64,000 nucleotides of DNA from Paracentrotus lividus (Eukaryota; Echinodermata; Echinoidea; Camarodonta; Echinidae), in the NCBI GenBank assembly GCA_940671915.1, contig CALNVZ010003433.1, positions 15,629,985 to 15,693,984 of the forward strand, in the 5' to 3' direction. The notes beneath the pieces were generated by a model, which saw only the letters and a program-made list of their open reading frames with translations, was not told the DNA's origin and ran no database searches. How positions within the stretch are numbered: the first letter of the stretch is position 1; each line of letters begins with the position of its first letter. Of the stretch, positions 1 to 12,100 are shown in pieces. The translations under genes and the position numbers were made by a program.

Positions 1-207
1 TGTTCTCCACCACCAGCCACACGTTGGCGAAATGTCCGATTGAAATGGTGTAGGACAGGAAGAGACGGAAGTACGTTGTGCATGATTTATATTGAATATC
101 TCCATTTTCTTTGAATGATGGTAATTTGTAGATAGCCGACCAGAAGATGCGTGACGACTTTGAGAGAACACCCATGCCATGCCAGGCGTGTAATTTAAGG
201 TTGGAGA

Positions 208-2297
208 TTGTTCAAAGTTCTGTTGAGAAGACATATATATGCATCTGGTGGTCATGATGAGAGGATCCTCTTTATCTTTGAGTCTAATAGAGAACGGAGA
301 CAACTATTTGTGTGGCCAGAGTCTGTAGAATCAAAGATGAAAGACGAGGTCCGTTTCTGTGAAAAACATCGGAAAGTTATTGGTGATGAGCTGTCGCGCA
401 CTGTTGAGTTCAAGTTCAATAATCCTCTGAGAAATCCGCTCAAGATGTTTGGAACATTAATTCCACTAACCTGCAACAAGTCCTTCTTTTAGGTTATAAT
501 AATCCTTAATTAGTCTGATCCCACACGCCAAGAGTCTGGGGAAGACCATACGTGGTGATGCAGAAGTGTGATAATTCAAAGGGACATTCAAAAAACATGG
601 TTGAGTGTGAAGATGACGTCTCCACGCGAGCTCCAGAGGTTCTCCAAGCGTGCAATAAATCGGATAAAAGCTAGGAAGAGTACAAAAGAACTTTGTATCT
701 AGGTCAATGAGAAATAGTTGAAGGTCAAATTTCAACCTTGATACTTCTGAGATTATATGCACATAATTGATACGCTGGGTGTGAACAAAAGTTCAAGAAA
801 TCGTAAAACAAAACAAAAGCGAAAAGTAAAAAAAGCGGCGCTTGGAGACATGCCAGAACCAAGTCCACCTTCATTAGTTCCTGGAAAAGTATCTCTTTTC
901 TGAGCAAGTGTCGCTTATTGGACCAGATGAAGTTAACTAACATGTCTTGAAGTTCTTTCAGAATGTTCTGAGGGGGTGAGAGAATGCAAGACAATGGAAT
1001 TCTTGGAAGCAGCGAGTTGGTTAGAACAAGGTTTTTGCCCTTGAATGAAAGGCTCCGAGAAAGAGGGATCCAGCGTGAGAGAGTTTTACTTAATTTCTCT
1101 TTGCACTTTTCCCATTTTTATTTATGTAGTTTCTACTAATACCAGACTTACTCCCAAAGAAATTCCAAACCTTCATTATTCCATTGGAAACCTAGGGTTT
1201 ATCACTTCGTCTAGTCCAAGATCCGACCCAAGACCTGCGATTTTACATGATTTAAACAAGCAGCAGAGGACTTTACTAAAAACTGAATACACATTATTGA
1301 CAATCATAAAAGCTTCATCGGTACTAACAAAGACTGAATATCATCTGCATAAGCCATACAGAAAATAAGTTATTCGTTTCAGGTATCAGAAAACTGTGTT
1401 TATCCAGCTTTTGCTTAGCATATGTAAAAAGGTTCAATAGCTAAAGAATAAAGTAAGCCGAAAAGAGGGCAGCCTTGACGATCCCTTTTTGGAAGGAAAG
1501 GGTGAAGTGAAGAGCACATACTTTACCAGACCTTCAGCTTATTATAACAACAGTTTTGACACATGATATAAAGAAATCACCAATACCCATTGCTTTCATT
1601 ATACAAAACAAAATATTTGTGGTCCACAATTATCAAAAGCTTTCTTTTGATCAAGATTTATAATAGCAAGAGGTGTATTGGTTACAATTTGCATAATTAA
1701 TTACATCTCGAATCAAATTCAGGTTATTCATAAATTTGACGGCCTGGTACACAATAACTTTGATCTTGGTGAACGATATCGCCAATGCAAAGTTTAAGTC
1801 TGTTAGCTAGTACTTTTGCTAATATTTATTATCTCATGTTTTAAAAGTGACACAGGGCGCCAGTGGCAATGTCTGCTAAACTCCCTTTTTAGGATCAGGG
1901 TAATCACAGCTTTACGAAAAGAATGAGGTAAATTACCTGAATAATGGCATGATTCAGAACAGATAAGAAGTCATTTTTCAAAGTGGGCCAAAAGAATTGA
2001 TAAAACTCGGAAGACAGCCCATCTAGCCCAGGCGACTTATTTCTACCGAGCTGCATCACAGCATTTTTAACCTCTTCAAGCGTAAAGGAGACTCTAGATT
2101 CATGGACTCTTCATGGCTAAGTCTAGGTAAATTGGACAGATAGTTTTCAAGCAATTATCGTCAGTAGGAACACTTTTATAAAGATTTTCATAAAAATCAT
2201 GTACATGAGCTTTAATCTCACAAGACTTTTCTGTAATATTACCTGATGAAAGCCTAACTCGTGAGATATTTTTAGAAGAAGAGTTTGATTTCTCCAA
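208..2297 (-). pseudogene. LINE ORF2 reverse transcriptase and C-terminal region, decayed
   Basis: Minus-strand pieces in several frames continue the endonuclease fragment. Around 2,290-2,100 is VRLSSGNITE followed by VHDFYENLYK, the linker before the RT. Around 2,040-1,970 SPGLDG and EFYQFFW mark the RT fingers. At 994-725 the residues LKELQDMLVNFIWSNKR followed by ELMK match the post-RT region of many LINEs (FIW with a basic run). The pieces at 762-252 continue to the C terminus. Stops and frameshifts interrupt all segments. Plus-strand reading frames here are shadows. Confidence 0.65.
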
Positions 2298-2699
2298 ATT
2301 GAGAGAAAAAAGCGGAGCTGGTGTCTATTTCATTGGTCAGTTCGGAAACGAGATCTCACCAGCGCGCCATTCGCTTGGCTTTTGAGTAGCAAGTTCAGCT
2401 CGTTCCTTTGTTCATTCAAAACATTTTTAGTATCAGACGATAAATCTGATGTAGATTGAAGATCATCAATTGTTTTATTTATTTTGATGATGGAGTCTCT
2501 TTTCTCACATGCAAGTTTAGCGCCATACATCTGCGATAAAGATTTGAGATGAGCTTTCCCAAAGTCCCACCAAGTGGAAACATTGGGGAAATTTGGCTTT
2601 TCATTTCTCCATTCAGACCAAAATGAATAATAATATCTGCAAAATTCTTATCTTCAAGAAGTGAATTGTAAAATGCCAAAAAGCACTGCCTCTCTTTTG

Positions 2700-3332
2700 A
2701 GGAGAGGGTGATTTAATTTTTAAACAAACGGCAGAATGATCTGAGAGGGAGCAAGGTACAATATTACATGATAAAATAGAGGACATTGCAAATATAGGTG
2801 CATAGAAACGATCTAATCTTGCTTTAGAGATTCCTGTATGGGAACGAGGGTTATTTCTTTGCCATGAAAATTTCCTATCATGTGGTGTAGTCTACGCCAA
2901 ACATGCGGTAAACGATTACTTTCCATGACGGTTTTAAGAAGAGTTGGCAATACATGGTCGGTGTTCAAACGACTTACACAAGCGATCCATAGAGGGTTGG
3001 GTGTTGTATTAAAATCTCCCCAATAATGACGGTACCCTCATTAAGCTTTCCTAAACTCGCAGAAAGACATTGAATAGCGTCTAAGGCTATTTTGTCATCT
3101 TGAGGAATAATAACGTTGTATAAGTGATAAATAGCTTTGCTAAGTTCAACTTTAGTATACAAGATATAACTTTCAAAGGTAATTTCAGATTGGACAACAA
3201 CATATTCAGTGTTGTTTTTAACAAGCGTAACCACGCCAGAGCCTTGAGTGCGGCCGGGTGCGCAAACCGGGGTATGTGACGTCCACAATTCCAACAAGTC
3301 GAAATTTTACATAATTTATTGGTTTCTTGCAA
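2700..3332 (-). pseudogene. LINE ORF2 endonuclease domain, frameshifted
   Basis: The minus strand encodes an exonuclease-endonuclease-phosphatase (EEP) fold domain, which nicks target DNA to prime reverse transcription. The visible pieces are SGVVTLVKNN, then a beta strand ending in GTVIIG followed in a second frame by DFNTTPNPLW (catalytic GDFN), then ARLDRFYAP, and finally SLSDHSAVCL (catalytic SDH). The frame change between VIIG and DFN shows decay. The order and spacing match LINE endonucleases. Confidence 0.65.
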
Positions 3333-4112
3333 AAAATAACGTCGGGATTTGAGAAAAAATTATCAACATAAGTAAAAATGGAGGCATTTTAAGAGGAGTG
3401 GAGCAGCCCCCGTATTGAGAGTAACAAAAGATAAAGTCATTAAGAAAAGGAAATAAAAAGAAAGGGTTAAAACTAAAAAGAGAGGAGGACATCATTTTTT
3501 AAGAGAAAGGTTACGCACTCATATCAAGTTTGTTGATCAATTTGTGCACTCTTTGTTGAGTGCTCTTCTTAAACAGCGGACTATTCTTTAGTGGTCAGCT
3601 GACAGCACGAGCCCTGGAATGTTAGATGTAATTTCGTTTTCGAGCCACATCGTGGGGTTTTTTGCTTGCTTTTACTGTCTTAAGAAACTGTAAAAGGTTT
3701 TGTGGAGATAGAGGCCTTGACTTGAGGGAAGGATGATGCCCAATCTACTGAGTCATCGTCTGATTCGTCCCATACTATTTCTGTTAGATCTTGGTGGACG
3801 TCGAGGAGGAGAGTGTGGGTGAGGATGGGTGGAAAGGGTGGACAGAAGATGTTTTTGAGTAGTGTAAGACAGTGCGGGTGGGCGTTGATACTTTTTTAAA
3901 TTTTCTAGGGGAGTAGCAGACGAATCAAGGGAAACCAGGAAGGAATGGAGTCAGATAGCGACTGAGTCTTGTTTCTTTAGCAACGACCTCCGAAAACAAC
4001 GGCCAGGATCTGGCGGTGTTCCCCAGACCGAGACCGGCTGTGAGTTGTCATCAGACTTGGGGAAGTATGAGAGTCATTTGAAGACTCGTGTCTTGAAGGC
4101 GCTATATCTCTT

Positions 4113-4510
4113 TTAGAGACATGTCATGGGATGTACCAGGACGGTCAGGTTGGGTCCACTGATCTCCCCTCCGTGGGGGGGGCACTGATTTACCCTCATT
4201 ATGGACCTTCGCTGCTCATCCTTAGAAGTGGGGATAGATTTTTTGGGGGGTTGTTGGGGGCGGATGATTTTTTGCATACCCTGGTTGTGGTGCAAAACTC
4301 CCCGCAATTGAAACATCTAACAGAATCCGTTGAGATGAAAACCCTATAGTTGGCTCCTCTGTGGTTAAAGTTCAGATGGTCAGGAGGGATGACATTAGTT
4401 GGAAGTATTACCTGTACTTGCCGCCTGAATGATAAATATGGAGAGGTTACTTTCCCTAAAACCAAGGGGAATGTTCTTACTGGGGAGACTACTTTGCAAA
4501 AGGAGGACAA
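4113..4510 (-). pseudogene. LINE ORF1 fragment with zinc-knuckle remnant
   Basis: Two overlapping minus-strand frames together give an ORF1-like sequence. A CFNCGEF stretch is followed in one frame by TTTRVC and in the neighbouring frame by VLHHNQG, which suggests a CCHC zinc knuckle interrupted by a one-base shift. Upstream, the residues FPLVLGKVTSPYLSF and PPDHLNFNHRG resemble the nucleic-acid binding part of such ORF1 proteins. It is the presumed RNA-binding partner of the reverse transcriptase encoded at lower coordinates. It is not functional as it stands. Confidence 0.55.
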
Positions 4511-5020
4511 ACGTGTATTTAGAACGTCGTTTGGTATTTCGGGTAGACATTTGAGAGTGTGAGCTTTGTTGTTGTAGTACGAGGGGCTGAGTTTGAACGT
4601 AACTGTTATGAAAATTTAAGCCTTATTCACAGCGTCGTGGACTGCCCTGTTTGTATTGAGATAAACGGCGATTCGTGCCCGCTGATCCTTGACCCTGATA
4701 GAATTTGGTCAGAGGCATTGTTTGCGCTAGTGCTTTTATATATTCATGTATGGAAAAATCTGTTCCGAATGGAACACAAGCAGTTGTTACGACTCAATGA
4801 GCATGCTGAGCCAAGCGGTCTGCTGCATTGCCTGAAGGTCCCGCGGCTAGGTCGGGCGGGTTTTTCCGCACCTTCCGAGGCCATACCGCAGCAATGAACA
4901 CCCACACGGCAATGACACAAAAACACTCTAATAACCTCTAAAATATACAAAAATATTATTAAGAAAACCGGTGGACCTGGTCTCAATACACTTACAAACT
5001 TATAATATAAACATACACAG

Positions 5021-5116
5021 AATGACCAAACGCGTCAACAATAAACGAGAAAAACTTAAAATTACCAGAGCTCGCAGAAAAACGTCACCTTCCACGTCAG
5101 AAGAAGAAGAAGGTAA
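5021..5116 (+). other. Possible small basic coding exon, unassigned
   Basis: An ATG opens a lysine/arginine-rich stretch (MTKRVNNKREKLKITRARR, then a short Ser/Thr run and EEEE) that ends against GGTAAGAAAG, a fair splice donor. It could be a 5' coding exon of the downstream TBATA gene or a chance frame running into the purine microsatellite. No match to a known TBATA N terminus is recognised, and the adjoining SPATIAL-type motif expected before exon A was not found nearby. Confidence 0.15.
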
Positions 5117-5198
5117 GAAAGAGAAGAATGAAGATAGAACAAAGAAGCCAAAAGTAAGAAGTAAGAGAGTGCACGAGAAGTAAGAAGAGAAACAGCAA

Positions 5199-5238
5199 GA
5201 TAGAAGAAGAAGAAGAAGAAGAAGAAGAAGAAGAAGAA

Positions 5239-5270
<32 letters not shown>

Positions 5271-5350
5271 AGAGGAAGAGGAAGAAGAAGAAGAGGAGGA
5301 GGAGGAAGAGGAGGAGGAGGAGGAGGAGAGAGAGAGAGAGAGAGAGAAAT
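5199..5350 (+). repeat. Purine microsatellite (GAA)n / (GGA)n / (GA)n
   Basis: A pure purine run starts as AGA/GAA triplets, becomes GGA-rich and ends in GA dinucleotides. The long serine, leucine, phenylalanine or glutamate reading frames across it are artefacts of the repeat. Such homopurine tracts can form triplex DNA and often cause assembly errors. Confidence 0.95.
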
Positions 5351-5794
5351 GGAACAAATGAGAACACTTTTTATTATTTCACTGTCAGAAAGTTGGTAAA
5401 AGTTTAGATGGACACCCAATCGTGCATAATTATCCAGGTTGTGATTTAAGTTTCACCGTCTTTTATTTTTATTAGAAGTTTGAAAAGAAAATTAACCCTT
5501 TTTTATAATGACAAAGTGATATCATATTGAAAACGATTATAATTTTGTTATCATTTCAAGTTCAACTTCATCTGATCCGTCTAAATACTGTTTGATGTAT
5601 TTACAATAGAAATTAATTGAGATATTATCTGTTTTCCTCGAACCGTCGACTTTGTTGGTTCGAGGTTGTGCCATATTATTGTTTTATTTTTATGAATGTT
5701 TTTTCTTTGTTTCTATTATGTTTATTTCTAAATAATGACTGGTAAATATTGACGAATTATTTTTCTTTTCACAATGACAATACTAAAACTCTAG

Positions 5795-6115
5795 GCTTGT
5801 TAGACTTTCCAATTTGTTCCGTCCACGATGACGGCTACATCGCCAATGCTCGGCTCAACCGACGACCAGCAACCATGGACGACGCAAACATGACCACGAG
5901 AAAATCGTGGCCATTGACCACGAAGCCACCGGGGTCAGCTCCCGTCGGCGGCTTGGCTCCTTTGGGGCGACTACCCGTCCATGCTATCAACTACCATCCC
6001 AACCACATCAATCCTGCCTTACAAAATCACAAGATCAATGCTCTCGAAGCGAATACCATTTACGGTCGTTTTCCGCTGTCGTTCAAAGAACGGGCCGACC
6101 CAAAGTTCGGCATGA
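5795..6115 (+). CDS. TBATA: TBATA exon A (copy 1, intact)
   Basis: Acceptor CTAG at 5,791-5,794 and donor A|GTAAGT at 6,116. The exon is 321 nt, phase 1 at both ends, and is open throughout. It begins with GLLDFPICSVHDDGY and ends with FPLSFKERADPKFGM. Start and end both resemble exon B (GLLDVPICAVHDEGY and FPQGFREKAHAPIFGL), so the two are paralogous. The middle (residues rich in Thr, Pro and Gly) is not shared. Either exon can join exon C in frame. Confidence 0.75.
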
Positions 6116-9100
6116 GTAAGTCGGATGATAGTGATCTTATGTGCTACGTTGTTGTCGCGAAGTTATCTATCTTGTGATAATATTTCGTGTGGATGTTCCC
6201 GCATGCATCAGCTGTACCTAACACATTAATGTATCCAAATTGCTCATCGCATGCATAATCACTAATATTATAAATCCATTTTTACCAACCCCTTTTCACA
6301 TTAAAGTTAATTTTATTTGCAGATTCAGCGAGCAATGTTTTTTTTTTTTCTTTTTCTTTTTCGTTAACAGCCTTTAATGTTGGTGGATTTGGTGTTGCAT
6401 GGGTATTTCTTTCAACATTATATTAACTGCATGATAATAACACATATCTCCTCATCATATTCCCCCTCTCTCCATTTTCATTTTTCCATAAAATGTCTTA
6501 TATAGGTGTGGATCCGTCACTTAAACGGTGGATATTGAGACAGACAAGAACTATTTTTGAGAAAACAAGAACAAATAATATATTATTGATATACCTTAGT
6601 CTTACTGATAACATTGTTTAGTATTACATCAAATAAATACAAGCCTTTAAAAAAAAAGATGGTCAACTCCGATCATTGTGGGATTCTTTTGGTTATCATT
6701 GAATATAACGTTCCGATCTTTTGACTAGAAAACTATTTCAAAATGATTTAACTGAAAAACATAAATTAAATTGGAATTTCAGAAGTTAAGTGCAAATAGC
6801 CTTACCTGAAGGACAATGATGAATGTAATTCAAATGCATCAATTATCGATTGTTTCACAGCTGTCAACGCAATCAATAATTCATAAAGGATGCAAAACCT
6901 TCATGGTCCATTATTAGGAGCTAGAAGGATGCTAATTCGTATTCTACTTAATGACCAATGACCTTTTGGTTCTCACCTGAGTATTATTAAATGACCCGGA
7001 AATGTAAACAGGTCGATAATATTCTTTCGAGGTGAGGCGCTTAGTGCTGTCTGACGCTGGATGTCATTTTGACCATTAGAATTTCTCAAAAACTTTTAAG
7101 GCGCATGGAGTTTGTATGCTAGTACCACACCCACAGAAAATCAAAAACTGAAAACCACAAACCCACACAAATTCTTGAAATAAATTTGAATTATAACGGT
7201 ATTAAACACATCATTATGTCAAGAGAAAGACGCTTCGTCACCCGGCCTAAAAGTTTTCTTTTCTCCCCTCACAAATACAAAAGCCAAAGAATGCAGGATT
7301 TTGACAGGCCCAACTGCATCAGAACCAACAGTAGGAAATTAAACAATAAACACACCAAAATTAATGTAGTGACAAATATTTTACAGCCCTTTTCGATGAA
7401 ATAATCTGTGCAATTCATTGAGCATATTGAGGGGAAACACTTCGTCACCTCAACGCAGTTTTACATTTCCACTCTTTCTTATATAAATACCCCAAACAAA
7501 AGTGTGCATGGCGCTATCCTCTCACACATTACCTTCACTCTCCCTCTCCCCCTACCCCCAAGAAAAAATAAATCACCATCACACCCAACATACAAAATGT
7601 CTCTATCAATAAATATTTTGACACTGTAAACATATTCCTGGTAGCAATGTGCCGAACGATACTTCGTCACCCGATGGCGTTCGGAGTATGTAGGCCTAAC
7701 CAAAACTTTCTCATTAATAAAAACAAACAAATGAAGTATGCATTTATATCCTTCTCTCACTTTCTCACCCCCATCATCACAACAGGACAAAAAAAAAATG
7801 CAATATTGCAATTTACAAAACGATATATTAATATACATTCTTATATTGCTATCACAGGTCTCCATGATGTTCTGTTCAATGCAGTCTTTGTCTAGGTATC
7901 GTCACCCGATGTAGTGCACCATTTTCCTGTATATACTGATGACAAATGGAAAACGGGGCCTGAATCGGCACCCTTCTTTCAAACGTATAAACCCACAAAA
8001 TAGAAAACTATTCAGCATCAAAGGCTTAAAAATTATATATTGATAAATCTTTTGACATCGCACAGGCCTTCTTGATGTTCCGATCTGTGCTGTACACGAC
8101 GAGGGCTACTTCACCAACCCGAGGCTTCGTCGCCGCCCAGCGACGGCCGAGGCACGGGGGATGTACACCTTTCGAATCCCTAAGCCAGCAAAGGAGGTTT
8201 ACAACCTGAACCCCACAATCAACGCCTCACAGTACCCGGTCAACACCCTAACGGGGCTCAGCATGTTCCCCCAGGGGTTCAGAGAGAAGGCACACGCTCC
8301 CATTTTCGGCCTCAGTATGTTCCTCTTCTGATGATTATTATCTTTGTTGGTTTCGTTTTTGTTTGAGTCAGTTTGCAGTGAGCCTTCATGGTATACCTAC
8401 CGGCCATCTTCTTTAATTTGGCACTTCCCCATGGACACGCCCTTCTATATTATACACCGAGTGCTGTGACTCTCCCTGGCACACCCACACCCTATCGATA
8501 ACCCGCCCACATCCAATGACTGCACCTCTGTCATAGACGATCCCGCCCCTTTCCACATCTTTGATCCCTTACCTCGCCTCTTTCCCCACATTTATGACTC
8601 CACCCTTTCCATCGGTGACCCCGCCCCTTTCCACATCTTGATCCCTTAACCTCGCCTCTTCCTCCACATTTATGTCTCCACCCCTTTTGTCAACGACCCC
8701 GTTCCTTCCCACACCTTTGATCCATTGCTCCGCCTCTTCCCCTATATTCATGACTCCTCCCCTTTCGTCAATGATCCCGCCCCTCCCCACATCTTTGATC
8801 CATTACCCAACATGCCCAACATCTTCCCACCCTGAGCACTTTAAGATATACTGTAGAAAGAATCAGCTTCTCCGGCATAAAGGCTGAGATCTGACTGACA
8901 TCTTTTGCTTGCTGTGATTTCACATGGTGCACTTAGATTCATACATATATCAGACAAATAATTGTTTTCAAAGTTTATAGAATATATTTTATATTCATTT
9001 ATTTCATAAATAGCATACATGGTATAGGCCTACATATATCAAACAAATAAATTTGTTGTTCAAAGTATTTAGAATATTTATTGTATATTTGTTTCCTAAA

Positions 9101-12100
9101 CACAATTCATAGTATACATAATTGTCTTGTTTTTGAAGTACAATTATATATCTATTTATTTCCTAAATATCATCCATCTTGGAGCAGCTCATTCCTTTTC
9201 TGAGCATTGCTTGATATATAGTTCGCCATTTTACACATCATAGTCACTGTGAAGCTAGAAATTAACATCGTGGTCATAAACAACAAAAGTTAGGACATTA
9301 AATCATCAAAATATACATTAAACAACCTCGTTGTATGTAACATGTTTGGGAATCAACGTTGGTTTTCTCATCTTCAGCATTATCATCATCATCATCATCA
9401 ACATCCCCGTCATCATCATAATCATCGTCGTCATCATCAACATCATCATCATCATATTGCACATTGTGTTGTTGATTTCGTCACCACTCAATTGAACCTC
9501 TGTCGTAATATATCATATGCCTTGCTATGTTTTTCTTTACGTGTTTCCTCCAATGATATTTCTTTCTTTTCCAGCTATCATTTTCGGAAACTGTCGCTCG
9601 TGTCATCTGCTTGCAAATAAATACTATTGCTTCTATGTTTCCTTGCTGCAATTACATGTAGAAGTGACACTAATAAAACACTAATGTTTATAATCTTTCA
9701 ATGCTATTAAAATCACCTTAATATAAACCCCTCACAAAAAGTTTCGCAAGTCGACTTTGGGCCATGATAACTTTTCAGGTACGCTTTAGTTATTCCTGAT
9801 ATTCATACCATTGGAAAGATAATTTATTCCCCTTTTTATTGATATCCTATTTATAATGGTTGTATCATGCTTCAATGCACAGAATATCAGAATATGGAGA
9901 AATTAACGTAAAAAGTCAAATGTTGTAAAATGCATTTTTGTTGATCACATTGAAGTTCCGCAACGTGTCTTTAGGTCCTGATAACTGTGGGGATATTTTC
10001 TAATTTTGATTGAATTTTAAACCATTGTCAAGTTAATTTATTCCTCTCTTGATTGATACCTTATTTATCATGGTGATGTTATGCCTGGGTCAACAGAACC
10101 CTTGAATACCACCTGAATACATGACAAAGCGAAATATAATTTTCAGTTTAAATTTCTGTAACACAATTCTGAACCTTAATACATTTTAATGTGGGGATTT
10201 AATCATTGTCAATTTTTATAGCATTAAAAAGTTCATTTATTCTTCTTTTTATTGATACCCTATTTGCAATAGTAACATCATGTTTGAATGCACATAACTC
10301 ACGAATATAATGCAAAGTAAAAAGTGAAAAGTTGCATGCGAAATGCATTGTTATTACCCGCAACAGACAATAATACCCACAATAGGCATTCGATTTGCAA
10401 CATTTAACTTCTAACTTGTCCTGACATTCAGGTGTTCTGTCCATGCAGGAACAACACTATCGTTACAATCAGGGTATCATTGAAAAGAGGAATAAATTAT
10501 CTTGACAATGGTTAAAAGTTCAATAAAAATTAGAAAATACCCCATAAGTTATCAGAACCTAAAGTCGAGTTGCGGAACTTCGCTTTGATAAATGCATTTT
10601 GCAACATTTGACTTTTCACTTTTCTCCATATTCTGATATTCTGTTCATTGAAGCATGACATAATCATTACAAGTAGGATATCAATAAAAAGGGGAATAAA
10701 TTATCTTTCCAATGGTATGAATATCAGGAATAACTAAAGCGTACCTGAAAAGTTATCATGGCCCAAAGTCGATTTGCTTAACTTTTTGTGAGGGGTTTAT
10801 ATAAACTTATAAACTAAATTTCATAATTGTAAACTGCCATAACAAACTCATAACCTACGCTGACCATAACTTTTTTTTTTCCTTTTCATCTCTCACAGTA
10901 TTTTAATCGGTGTAAATTCTAACATCATATGTGTGTTGTTGTTGTTGTTGTTGTTTTGCAGAGTGCTGTGCTAACTAAGTATTTATACCATATATTTTAT
11001 TAATATTAGTAAGAATTTAACCAATGATTTCTTTGAATGCTAAAATATATGATGCTAAACATTACGTATTGCATAATTCAACAAGAGAAAAAAAAAGTCT
11101 TTTGATAGAAAGTTGAATATCTTGTTAATTTTGAAGCATAAGGCAAAGGTAGGAACTCACGGAACGTGTACTTATTTAGACCAAAAGATTATAACACTGG
11201 CATGTCTGTACTCAGATTTCAACGAATGCCAATTATGAGGGCATGAGGCTTATAGTTACGGTGGGGAGGAGGGCTGCCTGTCACCTTTTCTGTAAATAGT
11301 TAACATAATTATATGGTCCTTACTGTCTAAATATAGAAATAAACTTGTGATTTACTTTACAGTTCCTGTCACCGACAAATGGAGAGACGAACTTCGAGAC
11401 ATCACGGAGCAGGCTGGTCTCGGTTTGCCGAAAGAGATCAAGCAGGCCCAAGCCGAACAGCCGAAGCGTACTTCGGTCTACTCGGCTGACACTGGTCGGC
11501 TTATTCCGCCACCCTCTCGGGGAATGACTCGAGGTGCTTCAAGACAGAAGCACCACGAGCATGACATGATGTATCATATCGCTGCCGAGGGCAGTAACGA
11601 AGCTTTGGTAAGATTATTTGAGTTTTTTTTTTCCCAGGTACTTCTTATTCTTCTTTTCCGTCGTCGTCATTTTATTCTTCATTTATCTCACTCTTCCATT
11701 TCATTGTCCTATTCTATTTTTCATTTTCTTCATCATTATATTCTTCTTTTCCACCTTGTTCTTGTTCTTTTTCTATTCTTCTTCTTTTATCTCTCTTTTT
11801 TATTGTTCCTTTACTGTGGTTCTTCATTTTCTTTATTGTCCTCTTCATATTTCTTTCTATCCCCTGTTTAACTAATGTATTGAAGCAAAATACAAAATGA
11901 ATAAATCAAGGATAGGGGTAGATTGTATCGAAAGTGCCAATAATCACGGGACGTAATTTCAAGAAATCTCGATCAGAATTACTTTAACTTGACATTCAAT
12001 CTCAGAAGGAAATTGATGAACATCGATTAAATTTTCTCTCAGGGTCATTTAAATATCCATTTCATGAAATGAAGATAAAGGACACATAGACAATAAACAG

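Larger units (their letters stand above)
1..4570 (-). mobile_element. Decayed non-LTR (LINE) retrotransposon, L1/Tx1-like
   Basis: Read on the minus strand, this stretch has the order of a LINE: an ORF1-like piece with a zinc-knuckle remnant (4,199-4,510), an apurinic-type endonuclease (about 3,330-2,700), a reverse transcriptase core (about 2,290-1,900) and the C-terminal part of ORF2 (about 994-250). Endonuclease hallmarks GDFN, LDRF and SDH can be read, but only by changing frame. The RT region contains SPGLDG followed by EFYQFFW, a pattern common in L1/Tx1-like elements. Many frameshifts and stops show it is dead. The 5' end is near 4.5-4.9 kb, and the 3' end may lie outside the window. 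The clade is inferred from these motifs and is not certain. Confidence 0.75.

Noticed and set aside
208..492. 94-residue plus-strand frame
   Set aside because: It lies antisense to the C-terminal LINE ORF2 pieces, which read better on the minus strand.
4131..4897. Three consecutive plus-strand frames
   Set aside because: They are shadows of the minus-strand LINE ORF1 and its 5' region and show no domain.
5000..5419. Long Leu, Phe and Ser-rich minus-strand frames
   Set aside because: Produced entirely by the purine microsatellite; no real gene has such composition here.
9342..9620. His-rich frame of 92 residues
   Set aside because: Comes from a CAT/ATC microsatellite in an intron and is broken in the second copy.
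11618..11875. Phe/Ser-rich frames after exon C
   Set aside because: Intronic pyrimidine-rich sequence just past a good donor site.
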